A stretch of 64,000 nucleotides of DNA. It comes from Sphingomonadales bacterium. Its GTDB lineage: Bacteria; Pseudomonadota; Alphaproteobacteria; Sphingomonadales; Sphingomonadaceae. Shown piece by piece: positions 36,669 through 47,108 of the stretch. The notes beneath the pieces were generated by a model. It searched no databases. It was not told the DNA's origin and worked only from the letters and a program-made list of their open reading frames with translations. The stretch is taken from NCBI GenBank assembly GCA_016704425.1, contig JADJAC010000008.1, positions 124,001-188,000 of the forward strand. The letters are read 5' to 3'. The number at the start of each line of letters is the position of its first letter. Position 1 is the first letter of the stretch. The translations under genes were made by a program, and so were the position numbers.

Positions 36669-37166
36669 ATGCGCGTCATGACCGGTTTGGAATTGGGCTA
36701 TTCCCGTGTGGCGCGATTTCGTGTGCGCCTGCGCTTGGCGTTGCTGATCGCGGCGATGGCCTCTTTCACGCAGGTGGCGGCCGCGACCGGCCCTGCTGCA
36801 CTTACGGGCCAGTATCGCCACGATTGCGCGCCGTATGACGGCCCGGCCTTTACCATTTCGCTGGCGACGCCAAAGCATCGACACGAATATCTGCTCAAGG
36901 CGACGGTCCCGCTCGAACAGGCTGCGGGGAAATGGACGCACGGCAATATGTCACGCCCGGGCGAGGCCTCCATTGCCTGGTGCCGCACGCGGCTGGAGAT
37001 GGTTTGCGAATATCCAAAATCGGGCAGCTTCCGCATTGCGCCGTTGCGCGGTGGCATCATGCGTGGTGAGGTGACCGCGCATTTCGCAGGCGAACGCGCC
37101 GCCCGTCGCTTCACCTTCACCGCCCGCGCGGGACCAAGGCCAACGGGGCGCGGTTTCTGCGGGTAG
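36669..37166 (+). CDS. Hypothetical exported protein
   Basis: 165 residues with an N-terminal hydrophobic segment (about 18-38, LALLIAAMASFTQVAAA) after an Arg-rich stretch, probably a signal peptide. Cys in YRHDCAPYDGP and CEYPKSGSF may form a disulfide. No family recognised. AAGGAGA precedes ATG 36669. It lies inside the segment bounded by the two thiC ends. Confidence 0.55.
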   Translation: MRVMTGLELGYSRVARFRVRLRLALLIAAMASFTQVAAATGPAALTGQYRHDCAPYDGPAFTISLATPKHRHEYLLKATVPLEQAAGKWTHGNMSRPGEASIAWCRTRLEMVCEYPKSGSFRIAPLRGGIMRGEVTAHFAGERAARRFTFTARAGPRPTGRGFCG

Positions 37167-37187
37167 CCCAGGCGAGGCGTGCGGACG

Positions 37188-37601
37188 TCAAGACCCGGAT
37201 CGCCGCACGCCTGCGCCTTCCAGCGCTGCGGGAAAGCCCCGGTCTATGCATTGCGAGGGAAGCGCGATTTCCTCACCGTCGTGCATGACCAATATGATCT
37301 CATCGGGGCCTTCGCTCCAGATATGTTTCCTGAATGACGCGATGTCGGCGAGAGCAATCGTGCGGTCCTGCCGTCCGTGGGTGAAACGCAAAGCGCGTGG
37401 CGTCAGCACTGCGCCCGATTGCGGATTGGTGACCAGCAACCAGCCGACCCCGGCCAGCGCCGCCCACATCGGCGCCATCGCATACCATTGCGCGTCCTTC
37501 CACAGCCCGAACCCCACCATGCCCGCGCAGAACAGGCCGGCAAACAGCGTCAATGGACGGCGGCCGGACTGGTGATGCGTGTAAAGCGGCGCCTCTGGCA
37601 T
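37188..37601 (-). CDS. Hypothetical membrane protein (PH-like tail)
   Basis: 137 residues with two membrane helices (about 15-34 and 40-58) and a soluble tail (ALRFTHGRQDRTIALADIASFR, EIILVMHDGEEIALPS) resembling the bacterial PH/YcxB type. No function assigned. Inside the segment between the thiC ends. Confidence 0.6.
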   Translation of the reverse strand: MPEAPLYTHHQSGRRPLTLFAGLFCAGMVGFGLWKDAQWYAMAPMWAALAGVGWLLVTNPQSGAVLTPRALRFTHGRQDRTIALADIASFRKHIWSEGPDEIILVMHDGEEIALPSQCIDRGFPAALEGAGVRRSGS

Positions 37602-37724
37602 AGGCGGGGGTTTAGCGGATTTGGGTTAAGGGAGGGTTTGGCTGGGGGCGAGGGATCAGGACTTCCGTCTTAGCGGGCGGTTTAAGTCCGCCTAATTGGT
37701 GTGTTTAGTAAAGTGGCACCGTAA

Positions 37725-39587
37725 TTAAGCCTCGGCAAACCGACGATGGTTGGCCCATAAAGACGTAAGATACTCTACCAGCTCGCTTAAGTGTTCGAGA
37801 TTATTTGCGACAAGCCATCTCACAATCTGCTCACCGTGTCGGATTTTGGAGTAGGTCAGGTGATACTGGCTAAAAAGGCTCTCAAGCAGTTTAGCGCCAT
37901 GGCAGGAAGCGACCCAAGCTTGATCATCGCTCCAATTCAAATCGCTGTTCCGCATCGGATCGTCCGCCGTGATCTCCGCGATCGCCGTAACGATGTCTTC
38001 AACCGAGGGGATGGAAGCTTCGAGCGCACGCAGTTCAAATTCCGCTGCGATCGCAAACTGAATGGCGTCTGCTTGGATAAAGTGATTTTCCAAAAGTGTG
38101 CGGGGCAAAAACGATATCAATCCACCTGACAATCTTTGAAGATCTTCGATCTGCTGTGTGGTACGCTTTTCTCGATCAAAGCTAAAGCCGATTGCGGGAG
38201 GAACCAATGCAGCACCCTCGGTCAATCGCTTATAGACCTCCCAGACCAGTTTAGCGTCTGCCGATCTGGCATCGAAATCGCCAGTCGCACGAACAGGAAC
38301 GAAAACGGTTCCGGGGGGTGGCGGCGGATCGCAACGCGCCGCTAGAATCGGGAAGCATGCCGCTTCAGTTTGTCCTTCAACCCAAATGATGTAATCTGCG
38401 CCAAACACATCAGACAGGCGCACGCCTAAGTCCGACAGCAACTCAGCCACATCGTCCATGTTCGACTGATCGATCTGGCGAACCTTGCTCTCTCCGGTGA
38501 CGGTATCCCAAGTAACTTGATGCAAGATTTCCGGTCGGATTGCGGTAATCAGCTCGGCAGAGTGTGTAGCAATTACATATTGGTTCTGATCATAAGTTTT
38601 GAGAATCTCGATCAGCTTTCGTGACGCTCCGGGATGCAGAAAACTGTTCGGCTCGTCGATTGCAATCACATTGCCCTGTCGGGTCATAGCGATAAACAAG
38701 ATTGCAAGCACTTGGCCGACGCCTGTGCCGGCTTCCTTCAATCGGATCGCCAAGTCATCTCTTTGCGTAGCGGTATCGACCTGCCACAAACATATTGTCA
38801 GTAGGTTTGCCCCGTCTTGGGCGGGCGGGGTCGTAACAGCCGTTATCTGAGGAAAAACGTCTTGGACATGGCGTGTAAACTGATCCCATAAATTCGGATT
38901 TGCTTGCAGCTCGTGCAGCAAGGTAGGTAAATTTCCAGCGTTAGCGTTGAGGGTCTGGCCTTGTGCAGGCTGGGAAGCGTCGATATTCAAGCGTTCGGCA
39001 TCGAATACAAATATCCGGCGCTCCAAAGCTTGAGTTGTGATATCTAAAAGGTTTTCTTCGTTTCCGGCTATGCCCCCGCAACGCCACTCGCGCGTCGGCG
39101 CATGAAAATCGATGACCAGTGTTAACCTGTTACCAGGCAACGGGTCCGCAAACTGACCATGCGATGGCCAAACCGCAGCTAACGCCTTTTGTTGATCCAT
39201 CGGCCAAGTCAAAGAAATCTTGATTTGCTTCTGCAGCAGAAACGGGCGCCAGTTCTGGACTAGGTCTGGGACTTCATCGGTCTCTGTTTGATCTACGGGG
39301 AACGTTATTCGGTTGATCCCGGATTGTCCCGCAATGCGTTCAATCTCCGACCATTCAAAAACGACGTCGGCGTCAAACTTGGGTGTTGGATCAAGAGCGA
39401 TTTCTCGATCAAAAAGCGGGGAGCGATGAGGCTTTGCTCCAGCACCCCGGAAACGCAAACCTTGCAGAAGCGCGGATTTGCCAGAATTATTTTTGCCTAC
39501 GACAACTGTAAAGTCCGGGGCCAGCTCAATGTCTCCGCTGTCCCGATAGCTTTTGTAGTTCTGTAGCCGAAGTCTACTGACTTTCAC
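37725..39587 (-). CDS. OLD-like AAA ATPase with TOPRIM-like domain
   Basis: 620 residues. ATPase: Walker A GKNNSGKS (31-38), signature-like KEAGTGVGQVLAIL (284-297), Walker B DEPNSFLHP (311-319) and the H-loop THSAEL (His342). C-terminal TOPRIM-like part begins IIWVEGQTEAACFP (Glu404) with a later FSFDREKR acidic pair. This is the OLD/RecF-like nuclease architecture found in phage-defence genes (OLD, Gabija GajA, PARIS-type ATPases). A companion helicase or toxin gene is not seen nearby. Lower GC than neighbours. Located between thiC and the thiC remnant. Confidence 0.8.
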   Translation of the reverse strand: MKVSRLRLQNYKSYRDSGDIELAPDFTVVVGKNNSGKSALLQGLRFRGAGAKPHRSPLFDREIALDPTPKFDADVVFEWSEIERIAGQSGINRITFPVDQTETDEVPDLVQNWRPFLLQKQIKISLTWPMDQQKALAAVWPSHGQFADPLPGNRLTLVIDFHAPTREWRCGGIAGNEENLLDITTQALERRIFVFDAERLNIDASQPAQGQTLNANAGNLPTLLHELQANPNLWDQFTRHVQDVFPQITAVTTPPAQDGANLLTICLWQVDTATQRDDLAIRLKEAGTGVGQVLAILFIAMTRQGNVIAIDEPNSFLHPGASRKLIEILKTYDQNQYVIATHSAELITAIRPEILHQVTWDTVTGESKVRQIDQSNMDDVAELLSDLGVRLSDVFGADYIIWVEGQTEAACFPILAARCDPPPPPGTVFVPVRATGDFDARSADAKLVWEVYKRLTEGAALVPPAIGFSFDREKRTTQQIEDLQRLSGGLISFLPRTLLENHFIQADAIQFAIAAEFELRALEASIPSVEDIVTAIAEITADDPMRNSDLNWSDDQAWVASCHGAKLLESLFSQYHLTYSKIRHGEQIVRWLVANNLEHLSELVEYLTSLWANHRRFAEA

Positions 39588-39612
39588 CGTGCCCCCTTTC
39601 TCAGTCGCCTAG

Positions 39613-41487
<1,875 letters not shown>

Positions 41488-41531
41488 AATCATGCTCCTT
41501 CAAATGCCGGAGCAAGAGTGCGGCGATGGTC

Positions 41532-41624
41532 GCCACTCCCTCCCTCCGCCCGTACAAACGGGATCAGGTTCGGCGGGTCGGGCTGCGTTACCAGCCCCTC
41601 TCAGTCACACGACTCCCCGGGGAT
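41532..41624 (-). promoter_or_regulatory. TPP riboswitch (THI element) upstream of thiC
   Basis: On the minus strand: GGGGAGTC, then ACTGAGAGGGGCT, CAGCCCGACCCGCCGAACC, TGATC and a GGGCGGAGGGAGGGAG close, the conserved thi-box order. It should bind thiamine pyrophosphate and switch thiC off. The Shine-Dalgarno sits about 40 bases beyond its 3' side. Confidence 0.93.
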
Positions 41625-41661
41625 AAGCTGATGCTAGAAGGATTCGTCGGTCGGGTCCAGT

Positions 41662-42522
41662 TCAAGCGGCGAAGCGCGCCGGTATTTCCGGATCGGACGT
41701 GTCGAGCAGCGGAATATCGCCCTGGGGCAAGCCGGCATAGGCATCTGCCCAGCGCGCCACCCAGTCCGGATCGGTTACGCCCGCCGGATGATAGCCCGGC
41801 AGGAGCGAGCGCAAGATGGCTGGCGAGGCATGCCATGCGAACCGTCCGATCATGGCATAAAGGCGCAAGCGGCTGCGCCAGTTTCGCCAGAGTCCATCGC
41901 GTTCAAGCATGCGCTTGTACCCTTTGCGGGAGGCCATGGCGACATGCCAGGCCCCGAACAGGGTTCCCCAGACGCGCGGCCAGTAATCTCCGCACAGGTT
42001 CTGATACAGATCGAATGCGACGTTCTTGTGTTCCGTTTCCTCGACCATATGCCACAGGACCAGTGAGGAGACGGACCGGTCAGCATTGCCGAACAGGATT
42101 GACCGCTGGTGGATCAGCCATTCGGTGATCCCCATGGTCATCGTTTCAAATCCCGCCGTATAGGCAAGGCGCCAGCGCAGGCTTCGCTGCTGGAACCGGC
42201 GATAGTCCGCCTCGAGCGCGCCTTCGACGTCAGCCAGTTCGGGATAACTCTGCTTCAAAATCTCGTTGTAGCGGCGGTGGTTCTGGAAATGCACGCCTTC
42301 CTGCCCGATGAAGGCCTGGACATCGGCTTTGAGATCGGGCTTGCTGACGAGCTTCAATGCCTCGGTCACCGTGCGGATCAGAAAGGGTTCGAGATAGGGC
42401 ATCGCGAGCGATGCTCCGTTGACCATATGGCTCCATTCGCGGCGGCGCGGATGCCAGGCCGGATCGATCTTCTCGTCGAAGGCGAAAGGGATGCGGCGCA
42501 CCAGAATCGCAGTGCCGCTCAT
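41662..42522 (-). CDS. PF10118-type metal-dependent hydrolase
   Basis: 286 residues. The conserved acid/His pairs of the family are seen in FIGQEGVHFQNHRRYNE, TEWLIHQ and MVEETEHKNVAFDLYQ, giving a ferritin-like di-metal four-helix core. The activity is unproven. ATG 42522 (MSGTAILVRR) overlaps the stop of the upstream membrane protein gene as ATGA, so the two are co-translated. A start at 42555 is rejected. Confidence 0.78.
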   Translation of the reverse strand: MSGTAILVRRIPFAFDEKIDPAWHPRRREWSHMVNGASLAMPYLEPFLIRTVTEALKLVSKPDLKADVQAFIGQEGVHFQNHRRYNEILKQSYPELADVEGALEADYRRFQQRSLRWRLAYTAGFETMTMGITEWLIHQRSILFGNADRSVSSLVLWHMVEETEHKNVAFDLYQNLCGDYWPRVWGTLFGAWHVAMASRKGYKRMLERDGLWRNWRSRLRLYAMIGRFAWHASPAILRSLLPGYHPAGVTDPDWVARWADAYAGLPQGDIPLLDTSDPEIPARFAA

Positions 42523-43019
42523 TGTCCGCCCCGCATATGCCTGACATGTTGCCACGCGCCCCAGAGCATCAGCGGGAACGCAATATGCACGCCGATCATC
42601 GGCGGCCAGCCAAAGACAAAGATGATGTTGTTGATCGTGACATCGCCGGGGAACGGCCCTCCACCGAATTCCAGACCGCGCGTGCCGAATGCCGCGTTGG
42701 CGAAGGCCGGCAGTGTGAACAGCCAGGCAAAGGCAAGCGATGACCAGAACAGCCAGGCCTGCGCACGATCGCCGAGCCGGATGTATCCGCCGGCTGCGCC
42801 AATCGCGATCAGCAAGGTGCCGTTCGTGATGGCTTCAAGATGCGCCATGTTCCAGGCCCGGCGGTCTCCGGCGATCTTGACGGGCACATCCTGGATGAAT
42901 GGCCAGAGATCAATCGCTCCCAACAGGAAAAACATGTAGAACCAGCCGATGAGCAAGGCTGTAACCAACAGGCCGATACCGTTGAGTATCAACAATGCGC
43001 GGCGTCTTTCGCTCAGCAT
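42519..43019 (-). CDS. Four-helix membrane protein related to styrene-oxide isomerase (StyC-like)
   Basis: 166 residues, four membrane helices. The segment RAWNMAHLEAITNGTLL (His60, Asn66) and the RGLEFGGGPFPGD block match the layout remembered for StyC, where the equivalent His binds haem b and an Asn is near the active site; the active-site Tyr does not seem conserved. Isomerase activity is therefore not claimed. Directly coupled to the PF10118 hydrolase. Alternative: a DUF-type membrane protein of unknown function. Confidence 0.6.
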   Translation of the reverse strand: MLSERRRALLILNGIGLLVTALLIGWFYMFFLLGAIDLWPFIQDVPVKIAGDRRAWNMAHLEAITNGTLLIAIGAAGGYIRLGDRAQAWLFWSSLAFAWLFTLPAFANAAFGTRGLEFGGGPFPGDVTINNIIFVFGWPPMIGVHIAFPLMLWGAWQHVRHMRGGQ

Positions 43020-43130
43020 GGCTTGTCATCCTCCCCCAATTTCCCTCGGGAATGCGGCAATCAAGGTGCAGTTCCGCACGCACAATGTCAAATTGCGAGC
43101 ATGGCAATAACCCGACGTCACACGGCGTTG

Positions 43131-43961
43131 TCAGAATGTATAGGCCAGGCCCAACCCGCCAAGCCATTGATCCGCATCGCCTGCGTCTGCAACGATGGGA
43201 GAGCGGGCATAACGGCCAATCATCCGTCCATATTGCCCTGCGATCACGACCGCCCAACCCTTGCGCAGATCGCCAGACAGCGACTTTGCTCCGGCAAGCG
43301 AGAATGCCATTTTTGCCGCTCCGGACTTGCTGCCAGCCGCATTGTAAGGGGAAAGCCCGCTTGCTGCGCTTCCCGCCGGATCAATGTCGAAATAGGTGCG
43401 CCCATAGCCCTTGCCGAAATAGGTGACTGTGGCCTGTGTGCCCAGGAATACCGTTCGAGAGAGAGGCGTTCCATATTCGATCGAAGTCGTCATCACATGG
43501 CTGCCATGCTTGCCCAACAGATCGTGCAAATAGGAAATGCGAACACCAATCTGGTCATGCTCGCTCGTCAGGACACCCGTCTTGGAAATGCCTGCATAAA
43601 GGCCACCCTCAAGCGTGCTTGGCAGTTTTCCGAGAGCCGCGACCTGCGGGTCCTTGATCCGTGAACTGCGCTCGGTGCGCAGGTTGACGATGGGCCCAAG
43701 CTTGAAATCGAATTGGTCGCCGGCGTGTCCGCGCATCAGGTCAACGGAAAGATTGACGCCCCGTGAAACAAAGGCAAAGCCATCGATCCGCCCGCGAACG
43801 AGAAGTGCAGGAATGAAGATGTTCTCGTCCGAACCCGTGTAGCTTGGGATGGTCCCTGCACCGACTGCCACAGTGACATAGTCGCGCGGTCTGGGCCGGT
43901 TGTCGGCCAAAGCCGGTGAAGCGCAAAGCGCACAAGCCAGTGTCAGCGCAAGAAACCGCAC
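43131..43961 (-). CDS. MipA/OmpV-family outer-membrane protein
   Basis: 276 residues with a signal peptide ending CASPALA and the family block YVTVAVGAGTIPSYTGSDENIFIP; the C-terminus LGLAYTF ends in Phe, as expected for a barrel. Proposed start is GTG 43961 with AAAGGTGG upstream; the frame is open to 44126 without similarity. MipA-type proteins link murein enzymes to the outer membrane in E. coli; the role here is inferred. Confidence 0.82.
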   Translation of the reverse strand: MRFLALTLACALCASPALADNRPRPRDYVTVAVGAGTIPSYTGSDENIFIPALLVRGRIDGFAFVSRGVNLSVDLMRGHAGDQFDFKLGPIVNLRTERSSRIKDPQVAALGKLPSTLEGGLYAGISKTGVLTSEHDQIGVRISYLHDLLGKHGSHVMTTSIEYGTPLSRTVFLGTQATVTYFGKGYGRTYFDIDPAGSAASGLSPYNAAGSKSGAAKMAFSLAGAKSLSGDLRKGWAVVIAGQYGRMIGRYARSPIVADAGDADQWLGGLGLAYTF

Positions 43962-44031
43962 ATCAAACCACCTTTCCGTGGATGTGATAGTATGATGAGT
44001 CTTAACGCAGACTGTCGCAAAAGCGCAATTG

Positions 44032-44502
44032 TCAGAGGCCGAGATCAGACAGGCCGGGATGATCATCCGGCCTGCGACCGAGCGACCAGTGAAACTTGCG
44101 ATCCTCTTCGCGAATGGGGAGATCATTTATGCTCGCGATGCGGCGGCGCATCAGGCCGTTGCCTTCGAATTCCCAATTCTCATTGCCATAGCTGCGATAC
44201 CATTGGCCGCTGCGGTCATGCCATTCATAGGCAAAGCGAACGGCAATGCGGTTTCCGTCATGCGCCCAAAGCTCCTTGATCAGCCGGTAATCCAGTTCTC
44301 TTTGCCACTTTTGCTTCAGGAAACTCTCTATGTCGGCGCGGCCGGTCAGGAATTCGCTACGATTCCGCCAGACGGAATCCGGCGTATAGGCCAGGGCGAC
44401 CCTCGCCGGATCGCGACTGTTCCAGCCATCCTCCGCAGCGCGGACCTTTTGCGCGGCGGTTTCAGCTGTAAACGGCGGGCAGGGTGGTCTTGTTTCGGTC
44501 AT
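44032..44502 (-). CDS. NTF2-like DUF1348 protein
   Basis: 156 residues, NTF2-like fold with TAQKVRAAEDGWNSRDPARVALAYTPDSVWRNR at the start and WYRSYGNENWEFEGNGLMRRR near the middle, the DUF1348 pattern. Function unknown. Last gene of a three-gene unit with the VOC and PNPOx-like genes. Confidence 0.78.
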   Translation of the reverse strand: MTETRPPCPPFTAETAAQKVRAAEDGWNSRDPARVALAYTPDSVWRNRSEFLTGRADIESFLKQKWQRELDYRLIKELWAHDGNRIAVRFAYEWHDRSGQWYRSYGNENWEFEGNGLMRRRIASINDLPIREEDRKFHWSLGRRPDDHPGLSDLGL

Positions 44503-44514
44503 GTCCGGCTCCGA

Positions 44515-44925
44515 TCAGGCGAAGGGCGTTGCAAATTCAATCCGAATGCCACCGGGCATCGTGCAGATGAAATGACGGGTCGTCGCGCCTGCGCGAATAG
44601 GTTCTGGCGCAAATTCGATCGTGACGCCAGGGTGGGCAGAAACCCGGGCATGCACCCGGTCCAGTGCAGCCTTGTCTTCCACGCCAAGCGCCAAATGATG
44701 CAACCCGATAGCGTTGCGCCGATCGAAATGCGCGGCCTTTTCCGAGTTGGCGACTTGCCAGAGGGTCAGAAGGATCTGTCCATCCGAGACAAAGCGCGCC
44801 GGATAGTCTGGGCGTTCGCCGACGACCTTGAAACCGAGGGCATCGCAGAAGAATGCTGCAGCTCTGTCCAGGTCGGGCAAGGACAAGCCGATGTGGTGCG
44901 CGCCGCGTGTGAGGGGTTCGGTCAT
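44515..44925 (-). CDS. VOC (glyoxalase/dioxygenase) superfamily protein
   Basis: 136 residues. Two beta-alpha-beta-beta-beta modules: TRGAHHIGLSLPDLDRAAAFF and NAIGLHHLALGVEDKAALDR, with possible metal ligands His10/His11, His residues of LHHLA and Glu in IRIEFATP. Substrate unknown. Overlaps the PNPOx-like gene by four bases. Confidence 0.82.
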   Translation of the reverse strand: MTEPLTRGAHHIGLSLPDLDRAAAFFCDALGFKVVGERPDYPARFVSDGQILLTLWQVANSEKAAHFDRRNAIGLHHLALGVEDKAALDRVHARVSAHPGVTIEFAPEPIRAGATTRHFICTMPGGIRIEFATPFA

Positions 44926-45566
44926 TTCCGGTCTCCATTTTCAAGTGTTTTGGCCTGCGCGCGCAACCGTTCGATTTCTGCGCGCAACTGGGTGATTTCA
45001 GTGGTGAGTGGGCGGATTGCCTGCGAGATTTCGACTTCCGTAAAGCGCGGCGTAATGTGCTGTGGGCAGTTCCAGTCGTAACCGACAACATCGATCACAT
45101 AGGCCCGTTCGGGGGTCGCCTGATAATTGTCCGGCATCAGCGACGCGAGAAGGGCAGGGTCTTCATCGGCCTGGACAATGCGCGCCCGGCCCAGAATCTT
45201 CAGGCGGCGGCGGTTCGGATAGTCCATCAGGAACAGTGACACCCGCGGCTCGGTTGTGAGATTTGCCGTGCTGACGTGCTGCCGGTTGCCGCGATAATCG
45301 GCAAAGGCCAGTCTGTTGCCAGGCAGCAGTTTCAGGAACCCGGCAGGTCCGCCGCGGTGCTGTACATAGGGCCAGCCTTCGCTTGTCACGCTGGCCAGAT
45401 AGACGCTGTCGCGAGCCGCAATGAATTCGGCTTCGCGGTCTGTCAGCTGATCCGGCTCTCCTGACGCGCCCGCTTCCATCCTTGCATAGGACTTACGAGA
45501 GCCGTCCGCTTCCTGCATCGCGCGGGCCGTGTCGGTAAAGAGCGTGTGCACATAATTCTGGGCCAT
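44922..45566 (-). CDS. Pyridoxamine-phosphate-oxidase-like flavoprotein
   Basis: 214 residues of the FMN-binding split-barrel (PNPOx-like) family: SVYLASVTSEGWPYVQHRGGPAGFLKLL, FADYRGNRQHVSTANLTT, and a C-terminal coiled-coil (ITQLRAEIERLRAQ). Likely a flavin-dependent reductase or oxidase. First gene of the unit; divergent from a LysR gene across 151 bases. Confidence 0.82.
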   Translation of the reverse strand: MAQNYVHTLFTDTARAMQEADGSRKSYARMEAGASGEPDQLTDREAEFIAARDSVYLASVTSEGWPYVQHRGGPAGFLKLLPGNRLAFADYRGNRQHVSTANLTTEPRVSLFLMDYPNRRRLKILGRARIVQADEDPALLASLMPDNYQATPERAYVIDVVGYDWNCPQHITPRFTEVEISQAIRPLTTEITQLRAEIERLRAQAKTLENGDRK

Positions 45567-45717
45567 GATGCCAGTCCTCCTTGTGCGCGACCGGAGAGGG
45601 CAGGTCTCAGGGGGGCAACCTGCCGATCCGATCGCGCCAGAAGAGAATTAGCCTGTTGCACCGGAAGTGATAATCATGCATTTTCGAAGGTATCTATTTC
45701 AGAATATGGAATAATGA

Positions 45718-46611
45718 GTGGACCGGCTTCAAACCCTTGAGATGTTCGTGACTGTGGCGGAGCGCGGCGGCTTTGCTGCTGCCGCGCGCGAGCTGCGGGT
45801 TTCTCCCCCGGCGGTGACGCGCGGCATTGCCGAACTTGAGGCCCGACTTGGCGTCGTGCTGTTCCATCGATCAACCCGTGCCGTGACATTGACGGATGAA
45901 GGCAGCGGGTTTCTTGACAAGGCCCGGCGTATCATCGGTGAACTCGACGAGGCAGAGCGGCAGTTGTCCGGCGCACGTTCGGAACCGCGCGGCCAGTTCC
46001 ATGTGACGGCGCCTGTCGCCTTCGGACGGCTCCACGTACTTCCGGTCGTGACGGAATTGCTGGACCGCCATGCAGACCTCAACATCCAGATGATGCTGAT
46101 CGATCGCAATGTGCGCATCATAGAAGAAGGGATCGATGTGGCCGTGCGGATCGGGTCGCTGGCGGATTCAGCGCTGAAGGCCGTGCGGATCGGCGCAGTG
46201 CGGCAGGTGCTCGTGGCAAGCCCGGCCTATCTCGCCCGAAGAGGCGTTCCGGAGTCGGTCGCGGATTTGGCCGGCCATCAGATCATCGGCACGACCGGGC
46301 CGCGCGCTGCGACCGAATGGCGCTTTGGCGGACGGCGGGACCCTGTCGCTGTCCGTCCGCGCCTTCTGGTCAACACGGTGGATGCCGCAGTCGCTGCAGC
46401 CGAAGCTGGCGTAGGGATTGCCAATCTGCTCAGCTACCAGGTGGCTGACAGCCTGCGCGTGGGGCGCTTGATCGAAGTGTTGCGACCGGAGACCCCGGAT
46501 GCACTGCCGATACATTTGCTGTTTGAGGCCAGCAGAGCCTCGGCTCCCGCAACGCGCGCCTTTGTCGATGCCATGCGCGCACGCGGGCTTCACGGCCAAT
46601 TGTCACACTGA
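45718..46611 (+). CDS. LysR-family transcriptional regulator
   Basis: 297 residues: winged HTH (about 1-60, FAAAARELRVSPPAVTRGIAELEARLGVVLFHRS) and a LysR substrate-binding domain. GTG 45718 start. It is divergent from the PNPOx-VOC-DUF1348 operon, the classic position for a LysR activator of that operon (inference). No clear T-N11-A operator is established. Confidence 0.9.
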   Translation: MDRLQTLEMFVTVAERGGFAAAARELRVSPPAVTRGIAELEARLGVVLFHRSTRAVTLTDEGSGFLDKARRIIGELDEAERQLSGARSEPRGQFHVTAPVAFGRLHVLPVVTELLDRHADLNIQMMLIDRNVRIIEEGIDVAVRIGSLADSALKAVRIGAVRQVLVASPAYLARRGVPESVADLAGHQIIGTTGPRAATEWRFGGRRDPVAVRPRLLVNTVDAAVAAAEAGVGIANLLSYQVADSLRVGRLIEVLRPETPDALPIHLLFEASRASAPATRAFVDAMRARGLHGQLSH

Positions 46612-46646
46612 ACTGGCCCAGAGGTTCTTAATCGGCGGCGGCCGGG

Positions 46647-47108
46647 TCAGAACATGTATTTCATCTTGATGGATTGCGTTGTCTCGCCGTTCTCCACCGT
46701 AAACCGGGCTGCGGCGAACTTCGGCGGTCCGAAGACAATGGCTGGATTGTTTGAAAAGCCGAACCCTTCGCGCGGTATCATGAGGGCAGTGTCGAGCTTC
46801 CCGTTGGCATTTTCGTCGTGGATAAGGGCGATGGCGTAGATGCCCGGGACAAGATCGGCAAAATGGACCGCCGCGGCCTTTGTGGCAGGGACTGTCATCT
46901 TGCGTGCTTGCGGATCGCGCTCACAATTGGGGAATGCCCGGGCGTTTGTCGTCAGGCATATATGGACATTGCCCTTGAGGTTTCTGAGGCCACTGATTTT
47001 CAGATCAAGGCTTGACGGTTCCGCCGCTGCGACTGTCCCCGTCAGCAAAAGTCCCAAGGCCGCGATCCGTGCCGCAGAGTTTGTCCCACACCCTGAAATA
47101 CAGGCCAT
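46647..47108 (-). CDS. DUF2141 exported protein
   Basis: 153 residues with a signal peptide (about 1-28, ALGLLLTGTVAAA) and the DUF2141 blocks GNVHICLTT, VPGIYAIALIHDENANGKLDT and REGFGFSNNP. Small secreted all-beta protein, function unknown. Its start (ATG 47108) overlaps the sterol desaturase gene end by 104 bases, large for this genome; the signal peptide supports the start. Confidence 0.8.
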   Translation of the reverse strand: MACISGCGTNSAARIAALGLLLTGTVAAAEPSSLDLKISGLRNLKGNVHICLTTNARAFPNCERDPQARKMTVPATKAAAVHFADLVPGIYAIALIHDENANGKLDTALMIPREGFGFSNNPAIVFGPPKFAAARFTVENGETTQSIKMKYMF

